Source: Terfezia claveryi (taxonomy: Eukaryota; Ascomycota; Pezizomycetes; Pezizales; Pezizaceae). From it: a stretch of DNA of 64,000 bases. The translations under genes were made by a program, and so were the position numbers. The DNA lies in assembly GCA_015179025.1 (NCBI GenBank), contig WHUX01000023.1, positions 62,001-126,000 of the forward strand, given 5' to 3'. Under the pieces are notes generated by a model. The model ran no database searches, was not told the DNA's origin, and saw only the letters and a program-made list of their open reading frames with translations. This document shows, one piece after another, positions 1-12,200 of this stretch; within the stretch, counting starts at the first letter, position 1; every line of letters starts with the position of its first letter.

Positions 1-254
1 AAGCATGCACGAAGTAATTCGGCGGGGTAGTTCGATGAGATGGAGCTAGGTCCAAGTGATGAGCACCCGCTGAAACGAAGCAAAAGAAAAAACAAATGAA
101 CCAATCATATACGGAGTAGTTGCACACCATTCACACCAAAGAAGATGCAATGCAATGCAAAAGCCAAATGTTATGATGCCACATAGCACCATTAAGCTTG
201 CCTGGCATTCTTGCTCATAACAGATTAATATTGCGCGCAAAGCCGTAAGGGCTA

Positions 255-787
255 CCCTTGCAAGCCTACTAGTGAGCAGCCACCGTCTAGTGCACACCCC
301 TGCAAAAACCCCTGCAACAGCGTCTCCAGCCACAACTCATGATATATCAGGAGCCTAGTGATTCTGGCTAAATGCATATCCATAGAAACGAGTACGCTCT
401 ACAATATGGTTATGCTCATATCCCACCAAAATCAAGTGAAGACCCAATATCCCCCCCTTCCAATATGGCCTCCCCGAAGACCTACCCCCACCCCCTCAAC
501 CACCCGTATAGGCCAGGTACCCAGCGGGTGAGCCAATGACGACTAGAAGGTTATTTCCTGGTATCTATATTCATTTCAAAACAGCCTCTAGGGCAGCAGC
601 CTTGAATATGATGGAATGGTATGCAATCAAAAAAAACCCAAAACGAGCTATTTTAAGAATTTACTAAATTTGCTCTTTCTATGCTATCCTGGACCCTAAC
701 CTTTCCCCTTTCTATAACCACTACTCCGCAGCATTGTCAATTACTATGGAGAGGCCTCCAATAGCTCTAAAAGCTCCAATACCCCCT
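255..787 (+). repeat. Left inverted arm of the foldback element
   Basis: This arm matches the reverse complement of 1541-2082 over its whole length with scattered mismatches and a few short indels. The match stops inward near the C-rich run at 781-786. Confidence 0.8.
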
Positions 788-1540
788 CTTTGGCCTTCAT
801 GGGTTGCTTGTAATTGGGGGGTTTCTAAGGTTGTTGCAACCCCCTCATTTCAACCATTTGTTCCCCATCATCGATATTTCCCAATATCTAAGTACCCGCC
901 AGTAGGCGAGCATAGTCTGATTAATCGAGCATTAGTCTAACGTCAGCCTGGTGTGCCTGACCTACTATCTAGCTAGTATCCACTATAGCGTCCTTGTTCC
1001 AACCGGACTATATAGGCAGCGCCCAATCTAGCGTCCAACCTAGTGTCCAGCCTAGTGCCAACCTATATACCGAGCATTTAACTCAGTGCTCTACCAACTG
1101 TTCTGCGTTGGTCGGGTTCGAGACTACTGCGTTGGTATTGGTAATGCTTTAGCACTCTCGTAGGGGTCTCTAATACTAGTAGCTCTAGAACTCCAATACC
1201 CCCCCCCTAATTCTGGGCTCCAATAGCCGCTTTTATCACCTTTCTCGAGGCATTTTTCAAGCTCTGGAGGAGAGTTCGGATCAGGCGGATCTAGGAATGA
1301 GACTAGATCTAGGAGGGCATAAATAAGGTGTATTTGGTTAATTGGATAATAGCTCTCGGATTTGCTTATTTGGGAGATTAGTACCCCGAATTGAGGCCAT
1401 TGTTACCATTTTGCACGCTCCACCTTCAGTGCTTGAGGTAGATGCTAGGCATAGGTCTCCTAGTTGTTATAGGCCTATTTGTGCAATATTTGGTGTATAG
1501 GTAGAGGGAGTAGCTGTTAGGAGGATAGTTCTTGAAGGGA

Positions 1541-2082
1541 GGCAGTATTGGAGCTATTGGAGCTTTTAGAGCGATTAGGGACCTCTCCGTAGTGATTGAG
1601 AATGCTGTAGAGGGGCAGGTTGCAGAAGGGGAAGGTGGAGAGTTCAGACTAGCATATATAAAGTAAGTTAGTTAATTCTGAAAATAGTTTATTTTGGAGC
1701 GCTGTTGTAGATTGTATAAATTTTGGTCATATTGGTGGCTGCTGCCCTAGAGGCTGTTATAACATGAATATAGATACCAGAAAATGGCCTTCTAGTCGTC
1801 ATAGGCTTACCCGCTGGGTACCTGGCCTATACGAGTGGTTGAGAGGGTGGGGGTGGGTCTTCGGGAAGGTCATGTTGGAAAGGGGAATATTGGGTCTTCA
1901 GTTGATCTTGGTGGGATGTGAGCGTAACCATGTTGTAGAGCGTACTCATTTTCATAGATATGTATTTAGTCAGAATCACTATGCTCATGATATCTCACGA
2001 GTTGTGGCTGGAGACGCTGTTGCAGGGGGTTTTGCAGGGGTGTGCACTAGACGGTGGCTGCTCACTAGTAGGCTTGCAAGGG
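1541..2082 (-). repeat. Right inverted arm of the foldback element
   Basis: Reverse-complement partner of 255-787. A 122-codon open frame that crosses this arm is mirrored in the left arm and has no protein-like features, so it is not called as a gene. Confidence 0.8.
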
Positions 2083-2084
2083 TA

Positions 2085-3400
2085 ACGAGCTTCCGTGAAG
2101 TGGGGCCGGCGATCGGATGTGTCCTCCGGTGAGTTAGGATCCGAAGTGTGAGGTTTGGGCTTGCGATTGCGTCGTTACCTACGAATGGAGCACCGCTGTG
2201 GATACCTTGCAATTCAGTCCGTGAGCCGTATGGTGCTACTTATGTATCGTACATGTACTTTGTAGAGTGAACGATAGAAAGGCTAAAGTGTACTGTAGGC
2301 TAAAGTGAAAAAAAGTGGAGGATTGACTTCTCGAGGGGCAAGTAGTCTGGTTGGGGCAAGATACTTCAATTCCCGCTCCTATCCCTAATCTAAAGCATTC
2401 CCGGGTCTTGTGACATGGAAGTTATCCCTTATGTAACAAAGCTCGTCATCGAAACACACACGCGCCAGAATTGAAGAGGACAGCGTTGCAATAAAGGTCT
2501 TGGCTATGCAAATCACGCGGTTGGCGAATGTCACTCACACGACTTCTTTGTTGATTATTTGCTTTCCACACGGCAGGGGCTTCCACAACCACAAGCCACA
2601 TTGCGACGTGAGCTGATTGGTAGTCCTATGCATAGATATGTATGTACGTTTATATGTACAATACGTACAATAATATGTACTTACTCTACCCATTTGCATG
2701 GCATCAAAAATCATAAACAACCCTGGGTCTATAAAGATTACGTGTGACGGTGTGGACGTTGCTTTCTTTTTATGCATTTGACAGCGCTAATCCTAATCCT
2801 CGAACAGGGGCCCAACAATTTTGCAAGTAATCGGATGCTGTTCAATAATACCAAACAATCTCGTAGTAGATTGCAGGGTAAACAAAGGGCGGATCGCACC
2901 TCTTGGAACAAAGTACACTACAGGTATTTAGAAAAGAGGACTGGACTTTTAGTGAAGGGCGATCAGGATCAGACACAGCAACACACTAGTTAAAAGGTAA
3001 AACAGTCGACATTTAGAAATGGAACAATGAAGAGGGCAATACATAGATTACCCAGGTTGCTGGGGCGGAACTCTATCGTCGGGCAGACTACTTCATCTCA
3101 AGGGCTCCGCTTCTTACCCGGTAGCTCTCGGCACGCTTCAGCGTACATATGAGTCCTAGCATGGCCTTGAAACAATGGCCCAAACAAATTTTGACGCCCC
3201 TAGTATGAAGCCAGTTAGTCGTGGAGATAATTATACCTTCATCCTCGCAACAGCAGCTTCAGAGTGGTGGGCATGGTGCAGCAAAGCCAGGGGTGAGAGC
3301 TCAGAGGCAGAGGTGTGGCAAGGCCGTCGTGAGAAGAAAAGACGCTGCTGATTCGTCCAGTTTCTGAACACCTCACACACTGGGCCAGTTCTATCCCAGC
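2085..3400. other. Intergenic stretch, nothing recognised
   Basis: No coding exon, RNA gene or repeat could be supported here. The last few hundred bases probably hold the promoter of the kinase gene downstream. Confidence 0.5.
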
Positions 3401-3466
3401 ACTATTCCTCTTGCCGGTGTCGCCCCTTCCCTATCCTAAAAGGCCCTCGGCCCCCCAAGCTGCCGT

Positions 3467-4727
3467 GATGGCTTCTGCTCTACGTTTGCTTTCCCTCCCC
3501 CCCCTCGTCTGCTTCTTTCCCCCCCTCACCACCATCTCTCTTCAACTCAACACACCGATTATCTCCACCGTGCCGCTATTACACACAAGCTTTCCTTTCC
3601 CTTCGACTCCCTTCCTCGCACCTTCTTTTTTTGTATCCAGCTTTTATAGCACATAAACAAGACAGGACATACATATTCAAGCAGAAACCTCCCCCCAAAG
3701 TGTCCTGAGGGATCGCCGGTTTTATTCCCCCGCTTACCTTTCCCGTTACATACATCTTGCTTGCCCACCTACCTAGCTCAATTTACCCTCCCCCTTAAAG
3801 CTGTCCTTCTCCATACCGATACAATCCCAGCTCAAGGAAATACACACATAGAGAGAGAGGGATAGACAGAGGCATAGCAACAGAGCTCCCGCTCCCCCCC
3901 CCTTTTTTCTCCTCCTCCCCTATCGTCAATCAGCAATTGCAACGCCTATCAGCTATCGAACTTCTGAAAGCGGCACTCCAACAACAACAACACAGTCAAC
4001 AGTATTGCAATTGTTCTGATCTCCTGAACTTAAGCTCTTGGGTACGGTAGACGAATTGACCTCAACATATACCAGGGGCAGCAAGAACGGGTAGGAAAAG
4101 CTCGAGTCACACACAACAACACATCACCATAGCTCTAACAACTTAATTTCGGTCACGCATCGAGCACAATACCTCCAGTAGCTGGCCTCGTTCACATCTC
4201 AACTGAAGAGCAGTAGTACTTAGTCCTTCTGCTCTTCAACCCCTCAACTACCACTAGGAGGGAAACACACAGTTTAGCTTTCGAGGATTGGTGTGGACCT
4301 CGAAAATACCTCCATCACCTAACGAATTTCTACTTCATCTTTCACTCTTTCTTTGGAATTTTCCTATTTCTTTAAATCACGCACGCTCTCTATGTTTTTA
4401 TAACAACTTGCAGCTTACGAATTGGGTATTGGAAGGCTTCGTCTTTACAGGAGTTATTTGGCGGAAATTATTGTTTTTCTTAGTTTTCTTTCTCGGTTTT
4501 GCACAGCAACTATAGCAACAAACACACGGCGCAGTACAACTACGCATAACGGATCCAAGGGATTCATACTCAGCTCTCAACCCAGGGATTGGTCACTTCG
4601 AAAGAGACACCCATTGTATTATCACTACTTGGATAAGTTTTGCCAATCGATAGATTCAGTGTTTACATATCGACTCGACAAAGACTCGGGATCAGCTCAA
4701 ATTATAGTTTATAATCTGTCGTCATCA
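3467..4727 (+). promoter_or_regulatory. Long ATG-depleted 5' leader of the kinase gene
   Basis: Between the ATG at 3468 and the start codon at 4728 there is one ATG only (4392-4394), and it opens a three-codon upstream frame (Met-Phe-Leu-stop). The region is rich in C/T tracts (3480-3640, 3890-3920), as in many filamentous-fungus promoters and leaders. Random sequence of this length should hold about 20 ATGs, so depletion suggests selection on a transcribed leader. The transcription start is not visible; part of this span may be promoter rather than mRNA. Confidence 0.55.
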
Positions 4728-6214
4728 ATGGAGTGCATGCGCGAGAAATTCAGTGAAGGGCTTCTCTTGGATGGGTATGTTATCTTTTGCATATATGGCT
4801 ACGGCCAAGTCACTAACTCTAATATAGGCGTTACCTGACCTTATCACCTCTCAATCAAGGTTCCTTTGGTCTCGTCTCTCTGGCCAAAGATATCATCACA
4901 GAAGAGTTAGTTGCAGTCAAATGTCTAACCAAGCCGGCGGCAGTCTCTTCTGTTGACGGATATTTCGCAGATGATCTAACTGTGGAATTTCAATACCACT
5001 CTCGCTTAGGCTTGCACCCTAATATCGTCAATCTGATTCATCACTTCGAGACTGAGTCCCATCTCTTTATTGTATTGGAATTCTGTCCGAATGGTGATCT
5101 GTATGAAGCGATTCGCCTTGGCCGAGGCCCGTTAGAGACCGAGCATGTTAGGGAATTTATGCTCCAGCTCGTCGATGCGGTAGAGCACATGCACACACGA
5201 GGTATCTACCACAGAGACATTAAACCTGAGAATATTTTCTTAACACAAAACGGCTCTATGAAGCTTGGTGATTTCGGTCTGGCTACAACGGACGAGTGGT
5301 CCGAAGAGAGCAGTGTTGGTAGTGATCGTTATATGTCCCCTGAGCAATACATGGGTGGATACTCTCCCGAGAAGGCTGATATTTGGGCTATCGGTATCTG
5401 CCTTCTCAACGTCCTTTTCGCTCGTAACCCTTTTGTCACTCCAACCCTGGATGATCTTCTTTTCGCCGATTTTGTTCGTGACAGAGAGACTCTTTTCGAT
5501 ATCTTTCCAACCCTCAGCTGCGATGCGTACGATGTGCTTGTTCACTGCCTTGCGCTTGATCCTGAAGAACGCAGCTTGCAAAATGTCCGCGAGGCCATTG
5601 AGCGTGTCAGTAGCTTTACGACGGAAGATGACCTTTTGGATGATTTCTGCACCGAGGACAAGGAGGTTGGGGCTGCCCCGGCCAATCGCGAGCCACTCCG
5701 CACACCATCAATTCAGACACCACAGATTACTCAGTCTGGGTACTTCCAATGGGCCCAAGCTCTTCAAATGACACCGCAAAAGGACCAACTTTCTGTTGTG
5801 TACGACGAGGACGAGGGTATCTCAGACATGTCCGAGGAAAGTTCCCTCAGCGATGGGGAGTATGTCAGAGAAATGAGTTTTTACGTCCCTGCCCCAGCAT
5901 CTTACGACTCCGCACTTGGCGCCTCTTTCTCGTCAGTGGCCATGAAGTCTTCTGGCTTCAGTAACATGAGGTCTGAGAACATTCCAATCACCAACGGAAA
6001 CAAGACTTCTACCATTTCTCTCGCCAAAGAAGATCACCATGTCTCTACGAGCTGGAGTGATTGGATTGATGAGGATGAAGAAGTGGAGGAACGTGAACGC
6101 GAAGAAGCTCGGAAGCGTCTCAGTTGGAGTTACGAAGCAGTTGGAGCTGCAGAGGACTTTGGAGACGATGTCGAGTGGATCGGGGGCTGGGAAGAAGACG
6201 TTGTTGCTATGTAG
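4728..6214 (+). CDS. Ser/Thr protein kinase, Ran1/Ksp1-like
   Basis: Two exons, 4728-4774 and 4828-6214, joined across a 53-bp intron (GTATGT..CTAAC..TATAG), encode 477 residues. The kinase domain fills about residues 16-290. It has a glycine loop NQGSFGLV (first Gly replaced by Asn), VAVK lysine near residue 47, HRDIKPEN (catalytic Asp about 146), DFG about 164, SPEQY in place of APE, and DIWAIGICLLN. The loop and SPEQ forms are typical of the Ran1/Pat1-Ksp1-Sks1 group, which couples nutrient state to growth and sexual differentiation in yeasts. The C-terminal 180 residues are acidic and Ser-rich, ending WIGGWEEDVVAM. The ATG at 4728 was chosen because it joins in frame to the glycine loop. 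Which Ran1-group member this is remains unresolved. Confidence 0.9.
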
Positions 6215-9200
6215 TTACTGATTTACATTAACTTGCTCGTGTGGTTTTGTTGCTCGGTCCGTCGCCACTCCTTGTCAATCTAAAAGTGTCGTCCATTGCG
6301 ACTTACACAGAGTTCATTGGCAGGCTCTTACGTCTTCCATGCATCTCCGCCAAACGCTGTGGTTTTTTGTCCTTATTGCTCACTTTCTAATTTCCACTCA
6401 CCCTTAGCATATATATCTCAATCTCTTATCCGTCATTGTATTATTCCCTTTATGTTTATTTGAGGGTTATTCTCTTTTGTGGTATATAGTCGGTTTTGGT
6501 GTTTTGAGTGGGTGTGATATATCATCATCGGACGGGTTTGGGGTTCTTGTTTTCCTTTCCTTTATGTCTAACGGCGTAACAATCCGTGGCGCCACGTGCG
6601 GCATCCCACACAGTCGATCCTTCGAAAAGGATATTGACAACCGCTACAGTAACAACCTTCCTCACCATGTCATCATCGTCGACCTTGCTCGGAGGCTGGA
6701 CTAGGAGACGGAGGTTTTGAAAAAAAGAGCAAAAAAAATATGTTCTGCGATGAAAGTTTCCTCAAGCGAACTCCTATGGACGTGTGGAGAGCAAAATGCT
6801 AGACACTGTTTATTATTGTTTGATTTTGGTGTCTTTTATCGTATTTTCATCACCTACCTTTTTGTGTGTTCCGCCTCTGATATCAAGTAGCGAGGAAATA
6901 ACGGGACATTAAGGTTAAAGAGGAGGGTTATATCCAATTCAAGCTACTATTCATCACATTCTCTTCCAATTTCCTTCCATATCTGTGATATTTTTTTTTT
7001 CATTTTTGACTGTCAATCAGAGAAAGGAGAAAGGGCGGCTTGGGCAAATTACATATTGACGTGGTTTCTCGTGGTTTTATGGATTCTGAAAAGGTGACGG
7101 AAGAAGGATGTTTGGTCAAGGAGGAACCAGTTGGTGTCTCGGCTAGGGTTGGGGAGAAATATGCAAACAAGTGGGAGGGACAACGAGAAAAAGGCATTGT
7201 ACAGTGAGCTGCAGGATTGGTTCAAACTAAAAAGGGATTGAACGCTCAGCCCTTATAGACCCCAGTTTTCCTTCTTTTCCTTATTTCAAGAGACTGAGGG
7301 ATGGACTGAAGCATGCTTTTCCTCTCGAATTAGAGGTATCTCTTCTTAAGTTCTCGGGAAAAGAACAATACAGTGAATCTTGCTTGTGCAAGCTGATTAC
7401 TATGGGTGCCCTTCGTTCTGTCTTATTAGAAATGTCCCCAGTTGATAGAATTTGCAGATTGGCCATCGCCCATTGCAACGCGCTATTTTATCCACAACCA
7501 CAGGGTGCCGATCCAAAAGATTTGTACGCGTGGTGATATACACAAGTATGTAATGTATGCTAAACAGGGAGATATCACGAGATTTTGTTTGGGGTGAGTA
7601 AACAGCCTCAGGCAATGGAAGAGGAAAAAAAGTTGTAATATATTAGTCTGCTTGTACTTGCCTGAAAAACCCAAAAATACAACTCCAAGCTGGAGAGGAG
7701 CCCTTAGGAGCGACCTACAGTTCTGTGTTTGGTAAGTAAGGTCTGATTGGTGAAAGGGGAAGACAGGTGACCTATTTGCCCCCTACAACCGCATGGCCCT
7801 TCTTGTTCAAGGGCACACGATCCACAGCCAGTTCTGGAGTCTCTATCTCCTCCAATGTGTGAATATTGTTGATAAGCGAGTCAGTAAGACCCACACTAGA
7901 AGCTTCTACCATACAGAGATCTGCAGAGTTATAGCATTCTCTTAACCTTTATTATTGGTCAATGCATAGCTGGGAGCAAGCTTCGACTTCTAGGCCAACC
8001 TTCCCGGCTGACTGCCACTATCCACAGTCTGAGTCAAGATGATGTGCCCATGCCACTGAAATTTCAAAGAAATGGGGTACAAAGCTTCCCCAGTTCAACC
8101 CAAAGGCATGTTGCCAACGCATCAAGACATACATGTACATATCATCCTTTCACGGCACGATATCGGGTCTTGACCATGCTATAGGTAGCTCCCACCAATG
8201 TCACCCAAGGCAAGTAATTTTATTTTATTTTTATTTCTTTCTGTATCTGAGTTTCTTCGTAAAATTCCTGGCAGCTGGAGCATGGAGACTGGTCCCATGG
8301 CCATGGGTTGGGAGTAGCCTATTACAGGATTGTGAGAGGAGTACCTAATACATTCCCTGTTGTCCATTTCCGTATTGTATATATTAATTTCTGGGACTAC
8401 TTAAAGATAGGAAAAATCCCATTCCGTTGGGAGAATTTTTGGGCTCTGAGGTAGGGGAATTTGGGGCAGTGAAGGACTGTAAAGACGGGGTATCTACCCC
8501 GGATCAAGAGTTTGAGGAATGACCACCGCAGCTCTACATATACCTATTACTTACCTGTCAGTGGTGTGGTTGGTATACGTAGCAGAAAGATAAGGCGTCT
8601 ACTGAAGAAAGTCTGTATACTTTCTGCAGGTTGGGTATTGTGGAATAAGCAGGTAAGATTAGGAAGTTACAGTTTAGGTTGGCATATTCCTATATTGAAT
8701 GCCGGGTGCCGAATCTGGGTGGGTGGTGACATACCTAGGTAATCTACGGTTTCTCACGAGATTCGAGTCGAACAAGACAATTGCAATTAGACATGAATTT
8801 ACCTAATGCAGGCTGGAATGATATCAATGAAGTTGGAAGGTTGGAGCAATACCTGTGGTGGTTGTCCAATCCTCCGGCACATGCTTATGAAGAAGATGCA
8901 GGTCAAAGATATTGCCGAGCCTCTGGACGAAGGCAATGCGCAATTTAACTCGTTGATCCTACTCTATAAGGCATGGGATCGTGTCGAAGTCCCTTTTGGA
9001 AGTTTGTTACTGGAAGCTGTGGTGAGGATAGCTACCTCCAAGTGAGAATAGTGCTGTACCGAAATAGGATTGGATGTGCAGGTCATGGGGACCAATCAGG
9101 CGAGAGGTACCGGTAGAGGGGAAATGCATTGGGGCAAATGAATTCACGCATGCAGGGTATATACTGATATATCGATGTAAATGGGAAAACTATGGCAGTT

Positions 9201-12200
9201 GGGACAAAGTGGAGGCTGGGGTATCTAGGTATATTGATCGACATTATGTTACCGCCTTGTGGAACCCCTACTATCACCTGTTGATGAATTGATCGATTAT
9301 ATTACATATCCATGAAAACTTGAAGTCTTGCCAGGATCTCGTTATATAAACGACCCGGTCATATGAGTATTTGGGCGTCGAGGCAGATTGGGCTGTACTG
9401 GGAAAGCCTATCCAGCTGTCACACCAAATAGAAGACTGCAATATACCATGATTTTGCCTTGCTAATTTGTATGTGTGTCCGTGTATGGGCTTCTGTTCTG
9501 AGGCGCTTATAACTGTGTTCGTCAGACCTTTGTGCGACCCGGCGTACGTATGCTCATACTCGCTCAGCTCCTAGTACCTCTCCTCCAATGACACTCACTG
9601 AAAACATCTGATCATGTAGCACAAGCACAGCTTGCATCTCGGCCCTCGAAGAATAAGCACTCTATTCGATGCTGGAGAGCTGAATGTCCATTGCTGATGC
9701 CCATCAGAAGCCTTTGACTTCGGAAGAGCTCAGGGCACCTTGTCTGGCCCCGAAGTCGTGATCGGTTTTTATGACAGATGTATGCGTTGATCTCACCAAA
9801 CCTCAATTTTGAGATCCACGTCATAATTAAAAATCATTAGATCGGTATCTATAATTCATACTCTGTACGAACTCGAACATTGTCGTTCCAGCTCAGGCAC
9901 GCAAATAAGTTTCCGTAATTCTCGGAACGTAAGTAATAGTAACTTCCTGTGTTTATTCGTGCGAAGTTGACGCTGGCATCCAACACAAGTCCATTCTCAC
10001 TCTTTGTGTACCACGTGGTAATTTGCCATCGTAGTGTGTACTGTGATAATAACTACTTTGAGAATTTTGGCTGTGTAATTAGAATTGCAACCTATCAACG
10101 TTCTTCATAACCCCTTTTCAACGCCTATGTAGAGATATACTTGGGGCTTACTAGTAGCACATTCGGCATGGTCGACTTCCCGAAAGGGAAAGCAGGACTA
10201 ACCTCAGGGTAACACAACGCAATGCCCTTCTTTTGACGTCAAAGAGGGGCTTTTGCCAACGAGGCTACAGTGTTTGAATAACCAAATTAGATTGGACGAG
10301 TACTGGTTAGGCTTGACAAGTTAGAGTTAAAATCAGGGAAAGGCCCAAGTACATTTTATAGAGATTATTTAGACCCTCCCTAACTATTGGCTACGTCGTA
10401 GAGTATTACATAAACACGATACGTGAGTACAGTAAACAGGGGCTGTGTATGCCAAATCGCTAGCTGACCGGTTCAACTATCCGACCAGTTGTACCGTCGG
10501 GTAGAGCGCGGGGGGGTTTGGTGCCTAAAGAGGAGCTTTGTTTCGCCTTCCAACCCACCACACAATGGACCGTGCTCGCATCGCTTGCATCGCTTGTTGG
10601 GAAACTAAAGCCTAATACTGTCGAATCAGGAAGTAGCAAAGCTCAATTGAGCATTAAATTCATACCTCTTTCATCTATCTCTTGTACATAGTTCAGATCA
10701 TATCTCAGTATAGGCATCGAATACATTCTCGCGGAGCTCTCGGTAACTTGCTATTCCTGATCCGATACTTTACAATATCGAACACTGCTAGAAAGTGTAC
10801 TAAGCAGTCTGGTTAATGAAGTGGACAGGACTGCATATACGATTCCATATTTGCCTGGTTACGCTCTCAATTATAATGACTCCATGGTCACATCCACGGC
10901 AAGATTTCTACAATCAGCTCACAACTATCAGCGTTGATCAAGGCAGGATTCCATAGAGGATCATCAAACAATGCTCCCAAAATTCGGGGCGACCGACTGC
11001 TCCAGTGTTTGAATCAAAACTCTCATAACGAGCCTGTCATGCCCCTATTGTCGGTTTGGGAGCTGGCGGATGTTATGGTCGAGTTGCTAACAACTGGTGG
11101 AGACTTGAAAGCTAGAAGTATAGGTGAATAAAGGTGAATCCCCCTACTCGCATGCTCCACCAGTTTCACCTTAGCGTCACTTACTGATTTTAAAACGTAT
11201 AAGTAACTATATCTCACTCATGCCTCTATGGGAAGGCATATAACGGCCAGTTCTCGTTAACGGCTTAGCTGACGGGCACGAGAACAGCCGGTTCAGGTTA
11301 CGCGATTTCGAATATAGCTTGTGAATTCCGGACAACCTCATGATTTTAGGGGCAATTTCCCTCCGGATTTCAAACACAGCTAAGAAATACAGGTGTGTAT
11401 CAAAGGCGGACAGTCAGCATATCAGTGATAGTGAGCTTATCTGTATTACAACAACGTCAGCCACACAAGGTGTGGGGGGGGGGGGCGGGGGGGTTGTACA
11501 TCATTAGTATTTACCGAATTGATTCATATGCACTGCATGAAGATCAGCCGCACATACAGGGAGGTACGAGGCTGAGGACATGTGGAAGAACGGCTAAGGT
11601 GTATAACGCAAGAAAGGTATTGAATTCAAACTGGGACAGAGTGGTACCATTAACTTGGATTGGGTCACTCTTTGGAGAGGGTAGGTATTCCATCCAACTG
11701 ATAAGGAGGGATAAGTTTGAAATTGGCGAAATTAATGGTATCGGGCATGATATCTAAGGCTAAGGCCTTCCGAAAAGATTATTACTGGTGGGCTGATTGA
11801 GAATTTATCCAAGTTAACCTACCGTCAAGACAGATATCTCAAGGAAATCTAGGGCACGATGTTTACGATACTAAGCATTTACTCTGTTTCACCCCACGTT
11901 GTTACCCCACCACGCCAAACATCAAGCGTGTTTCAAAAGATACAGGCTATTGGTCTTCACTAGGCATCCTCTTATCCATCTGGGTGTTAATTGATAATTA
12001 CTAGGAAAATACCTCTCTCATGGCACAGTGCTGATGGAAATGAGGGGACTCAATAACCTCAAGAAGGATGCATTTACCAAATTGATGCATATGCATAAAA
12101 TTATCTCAGATGAGGGGATCCAGAATATATGTAGATGACTTTCTTTAGAGGTTGCAGCCCAAACCGTTGAAACAACAAACTCCGCATGGAGATGTTTGAG

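Larger units (their letters stand above)
255..2082. mobile_element. Foldback-type non-autonomous DNA element (TA-flanked)
   Basis: Two long imperfect inverted arms (about 255-787 and 1541-2082) face each other around a 0.75 kb spacer. Both outer ends read TA then CCCTTGCAAGCCTACTAGTG, so the TA at 253-254 and 2083-2084 looks like the target-site duplication of a Tc1/mariner/pogo-class insertion. No transposase frame is visible inside, so the element should be non-autonomous. The arms differ by many scattered, mostly transition, substitutions, which suggests an old insertion. The spacer holds C-rich tracts and a short tRNA-like stretch (1070-1107, minus sense). Structure is read directly from the sequence; the superfamily is inferred from the TA flanks. 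Confidence 0.8.

Noticed and set aside
1070..1107. Functional tRNA gene
   Set aside because: Only a D-arm and anticodon stem fold; acceptor and T-arm are missing or in the wrong orientation. No complete tRNA was found anywhere in the window.
4392..4403. Regulatory uORF proven to act on the kinase
   Set aside because: The three-codon frame exists, but nothing in the sequence shows that it is translated or regulatory; kept only as part of the leader description.
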